Shown here: piece by piece, positions 34,872-46,741 of the stretch | Layout of the letters: every line of letters begins with the position of its first letter | Position numbering within the stretch: the stretch's first letter is position 1 | Assembly: GCA_036346395.1 (NCBI GenBank) | Contig: CM070599.1 | Location: 13,073,232 to 13,137,231 of the forward strand | Direction of reading: 5' to 3' | From: Hsuehochloa calcarea | Lineage: Eukaryota; Streptophyta; Magnoliopsida; Poales; Poaceae | DNA length: 64,000 nucleotides | Position numbers and translations under genes: made by a program | The notes under the pieces: model-generated | What the model was told of the DNA's origin: nothing | Database searches by the model: none | The model's input: only the letters and a program-made list of their open reading frames with translations

Positions 34872-37262
34872 TGTAATACTCTGAAAAATAATATTAATAT
34901 TAATAAAAGCGTCTTAAGGGTCGGAGAGTAATTAAATTAATTAGTTAAAGAATTTAGGGCTTGTGCGTAATTAAAGAATTTAGCATACGTGAAAATAGGA
35001 TAATTCAGAATTTTTATGAGCGGTATAAATAGATCTTGGATTTTCTAGAAACCCTAGCTTTTCTTTGTTTTCTTTCCTCGTAGCCAACCATTTTTTCCAA
35101 GCCGTCGTGCGTCGGTTTTCTTTCCTCTGCGATTTCTGTATTTGGATTGCTGCGTTCTGCTTGGAGAGCGAAGCCGCCGCCTTGCGCCGCCTTTCTGCGT
35201 TCTTCTTGCTGCTTTGCACCGATAAATTGCGCCTTTGCATCATCTTGCCATTGCTTCCCCCTGCTGGCGTGCTGCTTCTTGCGCGCTAACGCCGCTTATT
35301 TGTCTTGAGTGTCTTCTTAGAGCCAAGTGCGCGTGCGTTGGTGGCCGTCAACCGTCTTGTGCTCGCGTGAAGTCCCAACGGCTGGTTTCTTTGCCGCATG
35401 GAAAGCTTCATCATTTGTTCTTTGCTGCGGCAATTAGATGGCATGGCTAGCTACGTGACATCACGGGCGTGGAAGCATGAAGTTGGGATTACTACATGAG
35501 AGAGGATAAAGCAAAAGGGGCTTATTTGCTAGCAAAGAAATAGAAGGAAAGATTAGAAGAAAAGAAGCGAGATCCGAATTCTTGTGGGTAACGATCTGTA
35601 AATTTCGTTTCGTCTCTGTTTTGCTGTTAATTAGAGATTATAATTGAGATTAATTAGAGAGGTCGATTAATAGATCCGTTAGCCTGCTGTTCGGTTGTAC
35701 GATTTATTCGGGTACCTTAAGGGCGAATGTTGAAAATACCATCTACTAGTTAATTGTAGATAATTTCGATATCTTTCTATAGCATATTTTATCATGTCAA
35801 TCGGACAAGTAGATTTTGAGTTATGTTTTTCGAAAGGCCGCTGTTTTTACGGTTGTCGTCTTTCGGCGCTGTTTTGGTAGACTGTAGATTAAAAATAGTA
35901 AATAGCTTAATTAGAGTTTTTGATCTACATGAAAGTTGTAGCTAATTGTCCAATGGTTCTGTAGGATCTGAGAACGCGCATTTTGGTTGAGTAAAACTAA
36001 AGTTATGAAATTTGGAAGACCGCTGTTCCGAAGCGGACAGACCGACTTTCTGGGCTAAATACGGAGGGTTAGATGATTTAATTAGAAGCCTTCGTAATCT
36101 AAGAAAATGTGGAGAATTTTATAAAGAATCCAGAATGGGGTGGTTTGTGGTGATCGGACTTTCGAGTCAAAAGTTACGTTCGTTTTAGTACTAAGACCGC
36201 AATGGGTAACTTTTGATGCAGATAACGTGGTATATTTGGGGACGTGTAGGGGCGATGTATATTGATTGCTATTCTTGTTGCTGTAATTTGTATTGAAGTT
36301 GGTGTGTTTAATATAGGAGGCGTCGTGCTTGTTGCCGTCTTCTAATCAAATCGTCGTCGCAACTAGTAAAGGCAAGTGCATGGTAGCAATGATCAATGAT
36401 TGATCATTTGTGATTCTTTATCTTCATTACCATTATTGTTGTGATTTTATTTTATTTAATTGCAAACAATGAATTGGTATGATTATATCTTTGTTGATAA
36501 GCATGATGGAAAGTTGGATATGATGTTTATGATGGAGTTTGCATGTTTGCATTCATAAGCATCTTTGCATAAGAGAAGGTGATCAATATGATCACAACTC
36601 CACGGAGTGGAGGAGGTCCCGATCCTTTTGGAGGAGCGGGCTTGAGAGTGAATGTTGTCGCGAGCATTCACTCACGCTATCTACGATATCTGTGAAAGAA
36701 GTGCATGTGGACATGTAGAATAGAGTTGCATTCATAAATGAGATTAATGAGTGAGAATATTAATGAAAGTGCCTGTGATGATAATGAAGTTATTGATTGC
36801 TGTTGATTTATTATTATCGTTGTATATCGATGTGTTTGCTGAGTCGTGGACTCACCCTTGCTCTATTGATGTCTTTAGGTGATCTCCGAGGGTGCCGTAA
36901 CTGAGAGCGAGTAGAGCACATGGACATCACATGATCATTCACCATGATAATCTTTTCATTCAATATTGGTTTACACTTGGACATGTTAGTTATTGAATCA
37001 TGTTTAGGATATCATTTGGACTAGACTATTTGCTTTATTAATTTGGATTCATTGGTTGATGCTACTTTGGATTATTTACCTGGTTATAATTCCCATTGCT
37101 TATTTATTGTCGTTTGATCCATAATTATGCATGTTCTTTTGTGATCCATTGATATGATTATCATTGTTTTCTTGCTGTAATTTTTATAGTGTGTCGATAA
37201 TTATTAGTTTAAAGTGTAGTGTGGTGGCATTCTTGGCTCAGTGTTGAAATTTGAGGTGTTTC
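34872..37262 (+). repeat. 5' LTR of T
   Basis: It matches 42014-44420. The AT-rich segment 35570-36220 is essentially identical to 42725-43360. GC-rich parts (35090-35400, 36225-36240, 36675-36690 and the last 25 bp) differ strongly. The 3' edge is blurred (ttgaaatttgaggtgt instead of ttgggctggggtgt), so 37262 is approximate. Confidence 0.88.
35024..35032 (+). promoter_or_regulatory. TATA box in the 5' LTR of T
   Basis: tataaatag, conserved in the 3' LTR at 42166-42174, with the sequence atcttggattttctagaaac following in both. It is likely the element's promoter. Confidence 0.6.
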
Positions 37263-37524
37263 TGGTTGGTATCGAGGCGGGCTTTAGGTCCGTGGTGAAT
37301 AGATTAACAACTTAGGCAAACTAAAATTGTTAAAATTTGTTTTAGTATTAGTAAATCAACTAAAATTTGCTAATGGTTAACTAACCTAAAATTTGACACA
37401 CTAGTGCACAGTAGGTTAGAGAGAGGTACGAATATAGTTTTACGCTTCCGTTATGTTGTTCATTGATGGATGAGTTTATTTTGAGCTTTGAGCTCATTGT
37501 GTATTGTTGATTGTGGTTGATAGC
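37263..37524 (+). other. Primer-binding site and leader of T
   Basis: ttggtatcgaggcg resembles TGGTATCAGAGC just after the LTR. The remaining about 240 bp are AT-rich and non-coding up to the gag ATG. Confidence 0.55.
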
Positions 37525-38330
37525 TATGCCGAGGGGTAGAGGACGTGGTCGTGGTGGCGCGGTGGTGGAGAGTCGGGGCCGCGGAAGAGGTTAGTGGAGC
37601 CACCTCTGTGTGTGAGGAGTCGATGGCGAGGGTTCTTTGTTGACCCGCCTCCGGTTGGGGTCTAGGATGAAACCCCTGCTTTGTTGAGAGAGTTGGTGGG
37701 AGAGATCCGTGCTCTTCGTCAACAGGCGGATATTTGGTGGGAGGCGTGTTGTCTTGAGGACCGCCACTCAAGGGCGAGTCACTTGGGAGGACTTTGTTGA
37801 TCAGTTCAAGGGGAAGTTCTACCCCTACTCTTTTGTAGAGAAGATGGAGGTTGCCTTGACGGCCTTTGCCCAGGGGAAGAGGTCTATTGCTGAGTATGAG
37901 GCTGAGTTCAACAACTTGGTTCGCTTTGTCCCTTGATGGCGCACGATGATCTTGAAGGCCAAGAGGTTCCGTCGGGGTCTCAATTCTCGATCTGACATGT
38001 GTTGGGAGCTACTCCACCCGTGACTACTGACTCTGTGGTGGAGCAAGCTAGGGGCATGGAGTTGGAGATCACGACTCACAAAGGCGGCAAGCCTCGGTGG
38101 GTAGTAGTTTCGGTGGTGACGGAAGAGGAGCTCTAGTGAGGAAGTGGATCATTCGACCGCTTTCAAGAAATTCAAGGGAGGACGCGATCCTTCAAGTCTA
38201 GCGATCGAGGCCGTTCTCTTCTTGGCGCCTCGTCCTTTGCAGTACTCGGCTCTTCGTCTGTCGAGGCGGGGCATGCTTTGCTTTAAGTGCGGTGATGGAC
38301 ACATGGCTGCTGAGTGCACTTGACGGGTGA
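37525..38330 (+). pseudogene. T gag, frame-shifted
   Basis: The start MPRGRGRGRGGAV at 37525 is an arginine/glycine-rich N-terminus typical of Tekay gag. A retrotransposon gag block, DQFKGKFYPYSFVEKMEVALTAF with SIAEYEAEFNNLVRFVP, lies at 37797-37936. The zinc knuckle reads CFKCGDGHMAAEC (38279-38317). It has one residue fewer than C-x2-C-x4-H-x4-C between the second Cys and the His, so the knuckle is probably broken or mis-sequenced. Several frame changes lie between these blocks. The intact protein would coat the element's RNA. Confidence 0.8.
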
Positions 38331-38679
38331 TTGCCGTCGGTGTGGCGCCGGGTCACAAGGAGCGGGTGTGTCGCGAGAACCCGCTAAGCGTGATCAAGTG
38401 GGAGCTGTGCCATCGTCTTCTTCTTGATGGGTCTGCTCGAGGATCTTTCCATATGATGATCGCTCCTCCGGCGATGCCATTTCCTTGACTTAGGCGCCTC
38501 GAGGGTACTCTCTGGCGGCCGCCACCTCCGCACCGCTTCAGTGCACGACCGGCTTTACCGCACCGCCACAACGAGTTGTTGGGGCTCGCCGCCAAGCATC
38601 GTCTTCTTCGCCATGGCGCCACAGAGTGTCGCCATGCCCACAGCCGAGTCCGCGGTCGTCTGACGTGGTGGCAGTACTT

Positions 38680-41600
38680 TGCTTGTGGATTCGTTTGATG
38701 CTTTAGTCCTTTTTGATTCGGGGCTACCTTTTCGTTTGTCTCAGCGGCGTTTGCTAGAGAGCGAACTTGAGTATCTGATGGATTTCTCAATCGGTGTTGG
38801 TTAGTTCTCACGGGGTATTATTGCTAGTTCTCTTTGTTTGTCTGGGTGCTCTATTATTGTTGATGGAGAGGAGTTCACGGCGAACTTGATAGTTATTCAA
38901 ATGGAGCCGTTCGATGTTATCTTGGGTATGGATTGGTTGCACTCATATCGGCCGTGATATCTTATACGTAGAACGGTCTGCATGCGAGACCTCGTGCTGG
39001 GAGACTTTGACTTTCGAAGTGCGCCTCGCGCTCTCTTTCGATATTGGTGGATTGTTTCGGTCGTGCGGTGAAAACCGGGCTTCTTTTAGCTCTTCTTTGA
39101 GAAACCGAGTGTGGCCGCAGATTGAGGAGATTCGGTGGTTAGTGATTACCGGATGTGTTCCCGGTGAGCTTAGGGATTGCCACTGCGCGAGGCGTGGAGT
39201 TTCGCATTGATCTTGTTCGGTACTCGTCCCATCTCGATGTCTCCATATCGACTAGCACGTCCGTTCGGGACGAGTTGAAGAAGCAGTTGGATGATTTGTT
39301 GGCTAAAGGTTTGATCGGCGTAGTGTATCGCCGTGGGAGCTCCTGTTCTATTCACAGAGAAGAAGGATGGGAGTTGGCGCATGTGTATTGATTATCGTGC
39401 GCTTAATGCAGTCACAATCAAGAACAAATATCCATTGCCCCGCATTAAGGACTTGTTTGATCGGTTGAATGGAGCTCAAGTGTTCTCAAGATTGATCTCG
39501 ATCGGTATAATCAAATCCAGTGCGAGGCGAGATGTAGAGAAGCGCTTTCTCCACGGTATGGGCATTATGAGTATAAAGTTATGTCCTTTGGATTGACTAA
39601 TGCACCTGCTATTTTTATGGAGACCATGAACAACATGTTGCACGAATATCTAGATGACTTCGTGGTGTTCATTGATGATATTCTTATCTATTCCAAGACC
39701 AATGAGGATCATGAGCGTCATTTGAGGTTGGTTTTAGATACTTTGAGAGAGCACAAGTTCTATGCTAAGTTGAAGAAGCGTGAGTTCTGGATTTCAGAAG
39801 TGGGTTTTCTCGGTCATGTGATAAATCCTCAAGGCATTGCTGTTGATCCTAGCAAGGTATCCACAGTGGTGGATTGGAAGAGGCCGACTAGTGTGAAGGA
39901 GGTAAGGAGTTTCTTGGGTTTGGCTGGATATTATCGGCGTTTTGTGCAGGATTTCTCTATCCTCGCCAAACCAATGTCTCAGCTTACTCGAAAGGTGTGA
40001 GATTCGGTGGGTGATGAGTGTGAGCGATTTCTACATTTTGAAGGACGGGTTGGTGACCTCTCCTATTCTCACTCTTCCCGAGCGAGAAGCGGTTCTGATC
40101 TTTTCGGATCGTCTCGAGTGGGTCTTGGCTGTGTTCTCATGCAAAGCGGTAAGGTGATTGCTTATGCGTCGAGGCAGTTAAAGAAGCCTGGCGAATTACC
40201 CACTCATGATTTGGAATTGGCTGCGGTTGTTTTGCTCTCAAGATTTGGAGGCATTATCTATCTGGCGAGCCTTGTGATATTTTCACAGATCACAAGAGTC
40301 TCAAGTATATCTTCACTCGAAGGATCGAACTTGAGGCAAAGGAGGTGGTTGGAGTTGATCAAGGATTACGATCTTACTATTGGTATCATCCGAGCAAGGC
40401 CAATGTTGTTGCGGATGCTCTTAGTCGCAAGGCGACTCTGCTACTCTAGATTGCCTCATTGCTGATTTTGATCGCATGGGTATATCTTATTGTTATGCCG
40501 CACATCACATGTTGAAACACGCTTGATTCTTGAGTCACTATTCGGGCCGTGTCGGAAGCACATGAGTGACCGGTTACTACGGGAGGTTAGGAGCGTCTGG
40601 ATGAAGGCAAAGAGGGTGATTTTAGCATGGGCGAATCTGTACATTAAGGTTTAAAGGCCGTCTTTGTGTGCCACAAAAGGCGGAGGTCAGGATGATATTT
40701 TGAGGAGGCACATCGCACTCCATACTTTATTCATCTGGTGAGACTAAGATGTATCGAGATCTGAAGCGAAATTTTTGGTGGAAAAGAATGAAGGTGGATA
40801 TTGCTAACTATGTGGCTTCTTGCGGTGTTTGTCGACAAGTGAAAGGCGAGCACAAGCGCCCTGCAGGTTGTTGCGACCTTTGGAGGTACCCAGTGGCCTT
40901 GGGATGATATCTCTATGGACTTTGTGGTGGCGTTGCCTCGTTCACCGCGAGGAAAGGATGCGATTTGGGTAGTGGTGGATCGATTCAGCAAGTGCACACG
41001 TCATTCCTATTCGCACAACAAATTCAATGAGTGATCTAGCTCCGATTTATGTGCGTGAAATAGTAAGGCGCATGGTGTGCCAAAGACCATCGTTTACAGC
41101 GACGCGAAGTTTGTCTCAAGTTACGGGAGAGTCTGCGAGTGCATTGGGCACAGCTCACTTTGAGTCTGCGTTTCACCCATTGCATGATGGGCGATCAGGC
41201 GTACTATTCGGACTTTGGAGGACATGTTGCGATCTTGTGTTCTATCTTGGAAGGGTAGTTGGGAGGACCGATTGCCACTTGCGAGTTTGCTTATAATAAT
41301 AGTTACCATTCGATATTAAATTTGCGCCATTTGAGGTTCTCTATGGCGGAAGTGCGATCGCCGCTTTGTTGGGATGCGATTGGAGAGAAAGCGATTTTGG
41401 GTCCGGTGGATTGAAGACCGTTGGCGTGTGGCCATGGTGAGGCGAATCATTAGCGGCTCGAGTAAACAGAAAAGTTATCTTGATTTGAGGCGTGACTTGG
41501 AGTTGCGGTGGGTGACCAGTGCTCTTAAGAGTGTCTCCCACTAAAGGCATTGTTCGGTTTGGTACGGAGGGAAGCTTAGCCGAGTGCGTTGGACCGTTCG

Positions 41601-41926
41601 ATTATTGCAAGAATTGGGAAGTTAGCTTACCGCTGGACCTTCACGAGTCCATGCGTGGAGTTCATAATGTGTTTCACGTCTCGATCTTGAGAAAGTTTTG
41701 AGAGATCGAGCATAAGATTTCTTTAGAGCGTGACTATTGAGCAAGACCTCACGGTTGAGTCGCGTCCGTGCGCGATCTCGGAGAGGTCGGAGCGAGTCTT
41801 GAGGCACAAGGCGTTGGTATCGTCAAGGTGCTTTGGACGCATCAGTCCGAGAGAGAGGCGACTTGGGAGTTGGAGTCTCGCATGCGCGAGCAATATCCGG
41901 AGTTGTTCACGTCGGGTACGTGTTAA
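38680..41926 (+). pseudogene. T pol: protease, RT, RNase H, integrase, chromodomain
   Basis: The protease remnant is FDALVLFDSG (about 38695) and, later, VILGMDWL (about 38918). Reverse transcriptase runs from KKDGSWRMCIDYRALNAVTIKNKYPLPRI (39360) through SFGLTNAPAIFMETM and VVFIDDILIYSK (39660-39700), then FLGHV and RSFLGLAGYYRRF, with the DD pair intact. RNase H has VLMQSGKVIAYASRQL (40135-40185). The integrase zinc region has FWWKRMKVDI and SCGVCRQVK (40770-40845), and the core has DISMDFVVALPRSPRGKDAIWVVVDRF (40905-40990). The C-terminus has HNVFHVSILRKF (41660) and then a chromodomain ending VKVLWTHQSEREATWELESRM. Small indels, mostly at GC-rich spots, break the frame many times. Confidence 0.88.
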
Positions 41927-42013
41927 TTTGTTGTTTAATTTCAGCAATGTAGTTTTTATTTGAGTAGAACGGCGAGAAGAATTCGGGGTCGAATTCCGTT
42001 AAGGGGGGTAGAA

Positions 42014-44420
42014 TGTAATACTCTGAAAAATAATATTAATATTAATAAAAGCGTCTTAAGGGTCGGAGAGTAATTAAATTAATTAGTTAAAGAATTTAGG
42101 GCTTGTGCGTAATTAAAGAATTTAGCATACGTGAAAATAGGATAATTCAGAATTTTTATGAGCGGTATAAATAGATCTTGGATTTTCTAGAAACCCTAGC
42201 TTTTCTTTGTTTTCTTTCCTCGGTAGCCAACCATTTTTTCCAAGCCGTCGCCGTCAGTTTTCTTTCCTCTGCTTGATTTCTGCTATTTGGATTGCTGCGT
42301 TCTGCGTTCTGCCGAGCCAAGCCGCCGCCTTGCGCCGCCTTTCTGCGTTCTTTGCATGTTCTTTGCACCAATAAGTTGCGCCTTTGCATCGCTCTCGCCG
42401 GCCGCTTCCCCTGTGGCGTGCATTCTTGCGCTTGCTAACCGCTTCATATTTGGCGCAATGTGTCCGCCGAGCCAAGTCGCGTCGTTGGTGGCCGTCAACC
42501 GTCTTTGTGCTTTCGCGTGAAGTCCCAACGGCCTGGTTTCTTTGCCGCATGGAAAGCTTCATCATTTATTCTTGCTGCGGCAATTAGATGGCATGGCTAG
42601 CTACGTGACATCCTGGACGTGGAAGCATGAAGTTGGGATTACTACATGAGAGAGGATAAAGCAAAAAGGGGCTTATTTGCTAGCAAAGAAATAGAAGGAA
42701 AAGATTAGAAGAAAAGAAGCAGAGATCCGAATTCTTGTGGGTAACGATCTGTAAATTTCGTTTCGTCTCTGTTTTGCTGTTAATTAGAGATTATAATTGA
42801 GATTAATTAGAGAGGTCGATTAATAGATCCGTTAGCCTGCTGTTCGGTTGTACGATTTATTCGGGTACCTTAAGGGCGAATGTTGAAAATACCATCTACT
42901 AGTTAATTGTAGATAATTTCGATATCTTTCTATAGCATATTTTATCATGTCAATCGGACAAGTAGATTTTGAGTTATGTTTTTCGAAAGGCCGCTGTTTT
43001 TACGGTTGTCGTCTTTCGGCGCTGTTTTGGTAGACTGTAGATTAAAAATAGTAAATAGCTTAATTAGAGTTTTTGATCTACATGAAAGTTGTAGCTAATT
43101 GTCCAATGGTTCTGTAGGATCTGAGAACGCGCATTTTGGTTGAGTAAAACTAAAGTTATGAAATTTGGAAGACCGCTGTTCCGAAGCGGACAGACCGACT
43201 TTCTGGGCTAAATACGGAGGGTTAGATGATTTAATTAGAAGCCTTCGTAATCTAAGAAAATGTGGAGAATTTTATAAAGAATCCAGAATGGGGTGGTTTG
43301 TGGTGATCGGACTTTCGAGTCAAAAGTTACGTTCGTTTTAGTACTAAGACCGCAATGGGTAACTTTTCGGTACCGGAGTAACGTGGTATATTTGGGGACG
43401 TGTAGGGGCGATGTATATTGATTGCTATTCTTGTTGCTGTAATTTGTATTGAAGTTGGTGTGTTTAATATAGGAGAGGCGTCGTGCTTGTTGCCGTCTTC
43501 TAATCAAATCGTGCGTCGCAACTAGTAAAGGCAAGTGCATGGTAAAGCAATGATCAATGATTGATCACTGTGATTCTTTATCTTTCAGTACCATTATTGT
43601 TGTGCTTTTATTTTATTTAATTGCAAACAATGAATTGGTATGATTATATCTTTGTTGATAAGCATGATGGAAAGTTGGATATGATGTTTATGATGGAGTT
43701 TGCATGTTTGCATTCATAAGCATCTTTGCATAAGAGAAGGTGATCAATATGATCACAACTCCACGGAGTGGAGGAGGTCCCCGATCCTTTTGGAGGAGCG
43801 GGCTTGAGAGTGAATGTTGTCGCGAGCATTCACTCACGCTATCCGTATCTGTGAAAGAAGTGCATGTGGACATGTAGAATAGAGTTGCATTCATAAATGA
43901 GATTAATGGTGAGAATATTAATGAAAGTGCCGTGATGATAATGAAGTTATTGATTCTTTGTTGATTTATTATTATCGTTGTATATCGATGTGTTTCTTTG
44001 AGTCGTGGACTCACCCTTGCTCTATTGATATCTTTAGGTGATCTCGAGGTGCCGTGAATGGCGAGGCGAGTAGAGCACATGGACATCACATGATCATTCG
44101 CCATGATAATCTTTTCATTCAATATTGGTTTACACTTGGACATGTTAGTTATTGAATCATGTTTAGGATATCATTTGGACTAGACTATTTGCTTTATTAA
44201 TTTGGATTCATTGGTTGATGCTACTTTGGATTATTTACCTGGTTATAATTCCCATTGCTTATTTATTGTCGTTTGATCCATAATTATGCATGTTCTTTTG
44301 TGATCCATTGATATGATTATCATTGTTTTCTTGCTGTAATTTTTATAGTGTGTCGATAATTATTAGTTTAAAGTGTAGTGTGGTGGCATTCTAGGCTCAG
44401 TGTTGGGCTGGGGTGTTACA
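42014..44420 (+). repeat. 3' LTR of T
   Basis: It follows the PPT and ends at the TTGAA duplication. It matches the 5' LTR. The solo LTR at 46742-49022 is a related, more diverged copy over its last about 1.7 kb. Confidence 0.93.
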
Positions 44421-44576
44421 TTGAACCTGAGAATGCACAAAGTATTGCTTTTACGTAGTGTCCAATTCTCACGGAAAACACAAAGAAACTTGTTAAGAAA
44501 TAATTGCACCTGTTGTTTGAGAAATGTAGCTCTTGCTTCATAAATAGCCTCATAAGTAGTCGGGATATCCTCATCA

Positions 44577-44901
44577 TCCTCCCTTTCTTCAAAAAAAGCC
44601 GTTCTCGGCTTTTGATAGCCTGAAAATGTGCTACACAAAGAAAACAACGTATATGCATGGTATATGTATTTATCATCCAAACAACTTCCGTGTAGCGCAT
44701 GATGATTTGCTGAACATGTACTAAAAATAGAGAAAAACGTATATACGTGATATATGTATGAATCACTTGTTGTGTCATTCGTGTTGTTTTGTACAAAATA
44801 AGTAACACAACTGCAACCGTATGATGTATTTGATATATACATTGCGGTACCTTAATTCACATCATTCTCCCTCCCATGAGAAAAAGTCAAACTCGACTTT
44901 T
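44577..44901 (-). other. 3' untranslated region and PPT of N
   Basis: The minus-strand PPT aagaaagggagga lies just inside the LTR. A reading frame (44363-44842, minus) passes through it and into the LTR as EEREDDEDIPTTYEAIYEARATF, the same LTR-crossing tail seen in other chromovirus-like elements. Two short palindromic repeats containing acgtatat occur at about 44647 and 44733. Confidence 0.7.
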
Positions 44902-46596
44902 CTAAGCACATGGACAAAATATAAAAGGGGCGAGCTTGATCCTATTGTTCAAATTTGGGGAGAAAATTCTTATTGACTTCCATGCTTGAACTACACTACT
45001 CTGTTTACTGGTACAGGATAAACAAGTAGCCATCATGTTGCGTTCTAAACAATAGGCACTTGTATTCAAATCCATCTCAAAGTGACCATGACATTGCTCA
45101 ATAGATGGTTTGCGCAAAACATGCAATTTAAAATCAGCAAAATTATCACAAGCAATGCACATTCGATAAACATAGAACTTGTCATCTACACCATAATCTC
45201 CAATCAAATTGAACATATATGTGTAGGCAGATGGACTAACTAGTGATTTTAAATATGAAATGTCAACAAGGTTTTCGATCACACTAGATAGCTCTCTAGG
45301 ATCATCGAACATGATATAGTATAAAGAATCATTACGAGATATGCTAGTAGGAACATCCTTATGAGTAATCAATTGCACATTATGTAAATTGAGCGAAGAA
45401 ATTTTAAAACATAGAATATTCAAAGGAACACTAGAGTTCTCACTCTTATGTACCTCGGCGTGATGAATATTCAATTCAACACCATTATTGTTACCTTTAA
45501 CGTCCTCCTCTATTATTGTAGGTGTTGTAGGTATCAAATTGTCATCGTGAAACCATGGGGCAGCAAGCATTCCATCCACGACCGTGGTTATCTCTGCGTC
45601 TTTTACTTCCAATGGTGCTGGTTGTTGAACAGTCAACTCATCTACTTTAATATCAACCTGCAAAATGTGAGAAACAACACTAGAAGTAGCGAGGAAATCG
45701 TTAATTTCAGCAGTAACGTCACTTTGGCTATCATCTACTCCCTTCTTTTCTGTTGGTGTATCTCTCTCACACTCAATGGAGATACTCTCAACCTCACATA
45801 TGGTGGAATCACACAGCTCACTCTCTTTATCATTCTCACTCAATTTGGCTTTGGCTATGTGGCTCTCATTCTCACATGGGTTTGCATACATCGCATCCAC
45901 CAAAGATTGTGGGTCAGCAACGGAGCAATCACGAGCAACCACAATCTCTTCATGAAGCAATGGAGCAATACTACATGAAGCCAGGACCGAAGGGAAAATC
46001 CCATGCTCGGTCTCCTTCTCTTGTGTCACACAAGTGGACTTCAAACCTTGTCATGACCACATCAACTTTTCCACTAGGAAACGCTTGTAGTGGTAAGGTA
46101 CAAAACGTGCACACAAATGCTGTTTCATCTGCTCCCAGGTGATAATCGGCAATTCATGGTGCTCCATACGCTTACGAACAAATCGCTCCCACCAATGTGT
46201 GGCATAATCAACCAAACCATTGGACGCAAGTAAGAGCTTTCTCTCACTGGAATAGTTGTGCATACGAAATAGCGTATCAATTTCAAGCTCCCAATTAAGG
46301 TATTCTTCCATATCTGCACTACCTGAAAATATAGGGATAGGAAATTAGGGCTTAGTGACAAAATCCTTACGATACACGTTGGAGTGATTGAACATGGCGC
46401 GCAGCTCCAAGAAGTTGTTGTTGATGTCCGTACGTAGCTACGTAACCTCCGCCACGAGGTTATTCAATTTATACCGAACGGCCCCAAGATCATCGCGCAC
46501 ACCATTATCACGATCAAGAAGTTGCTTTTGTAGCATCCTGCGCAAGCGAGTATACTCCATCCATGTAACCGATAGATCTTCCTGATGACCTGACAT
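44902..46596 (-). pseudogene. N polyprotein: partial gag fused to an unrecognised 380-codon region
   Basis: One frame runs from the ATG at 46596 (MSGHQEDLSVTWMEY) to a stop at 44902, 565 codons. It is interrupted only by TAG at codon 53 (46438-46440) and TGA at codon 182 (46051-46053). Codons 1-181 are a Gypsy gag N-terminus with MEEYLNWELEIDTLFRMHNY and ATHWWERFV, ending at RFVPYHYKRFLVEK, before any zinc knuckle. The following 380 residues (open from 46044 to 44902) match no family I recognise. They start acidic (many D/E/S). They end with a Cys-rich part: C296, C299, C318-H319-G-H321, C332, C341, C344, C377 and C379, a possible zinc site. There is no signal peptide and no membrane segment. 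Long conservation of this frame suggests a recent or selected coding role. The function is unknown. Confidence 0.7.
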
Positions 46597-46741
46597 GGCA
46601 ACAACTCACAAATAGCAAACGCGATTATATCCTGGTTAGTAAAACAAAACAGCTCTCTCTCTACGCTCGCAACTCACTGTCCTGAAAACAAGACATGCTT
46701 ACCGTTCCAAAGTGAATCAGGGACTGCAAAACGACACTTGT

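Larger units (their letters stand above)
34872..44420 (+). mobile_element. Ty3/Gypsy chromovirus T (Del/Tekay-like), complete but degraded
   Basis: The LTRs 34872-37262 and 42014-44420 start TGTAATACTCTG and end GGGGTGTTACA. They are flanked by TTGAA (34867-34871 and 44421-44425). The PPT gttaaggggggtagaa is at 41998-42013. The PBS ttggtatcgaggcg is at about 37267-37280. The internal order is gag, protease, reverse transcriptase, RNase H, integrase and chromodomain. The chromodomain marks it as a chromovirus; with LTRs of about 2.4 kb, Del/Tekay is likely. Confidence 0.93.
33893..44576 (-). repeat. 3' LTR of N, split by nested element T
   Basis: The two halves are 33893-34871 and 44421-44576, together about 1.13 kb, separated by the complete element T. 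They rejoin through the TTGAA target duplication and then match the intact LTR at 50209-51321 throughout. The minus-strand TATA-like tatatatt lies at about 34241. A short tandem GATTCCGAATCCGAATTT-type repeat lies at 34531-34600. Confidence 0.9.

Noticed and set aside
45448..45978. A 176-codon plus-strand frame
   Set aside because: It is the antisense shadow of the longer minus-strand frame of element N and has no recognisable domain.
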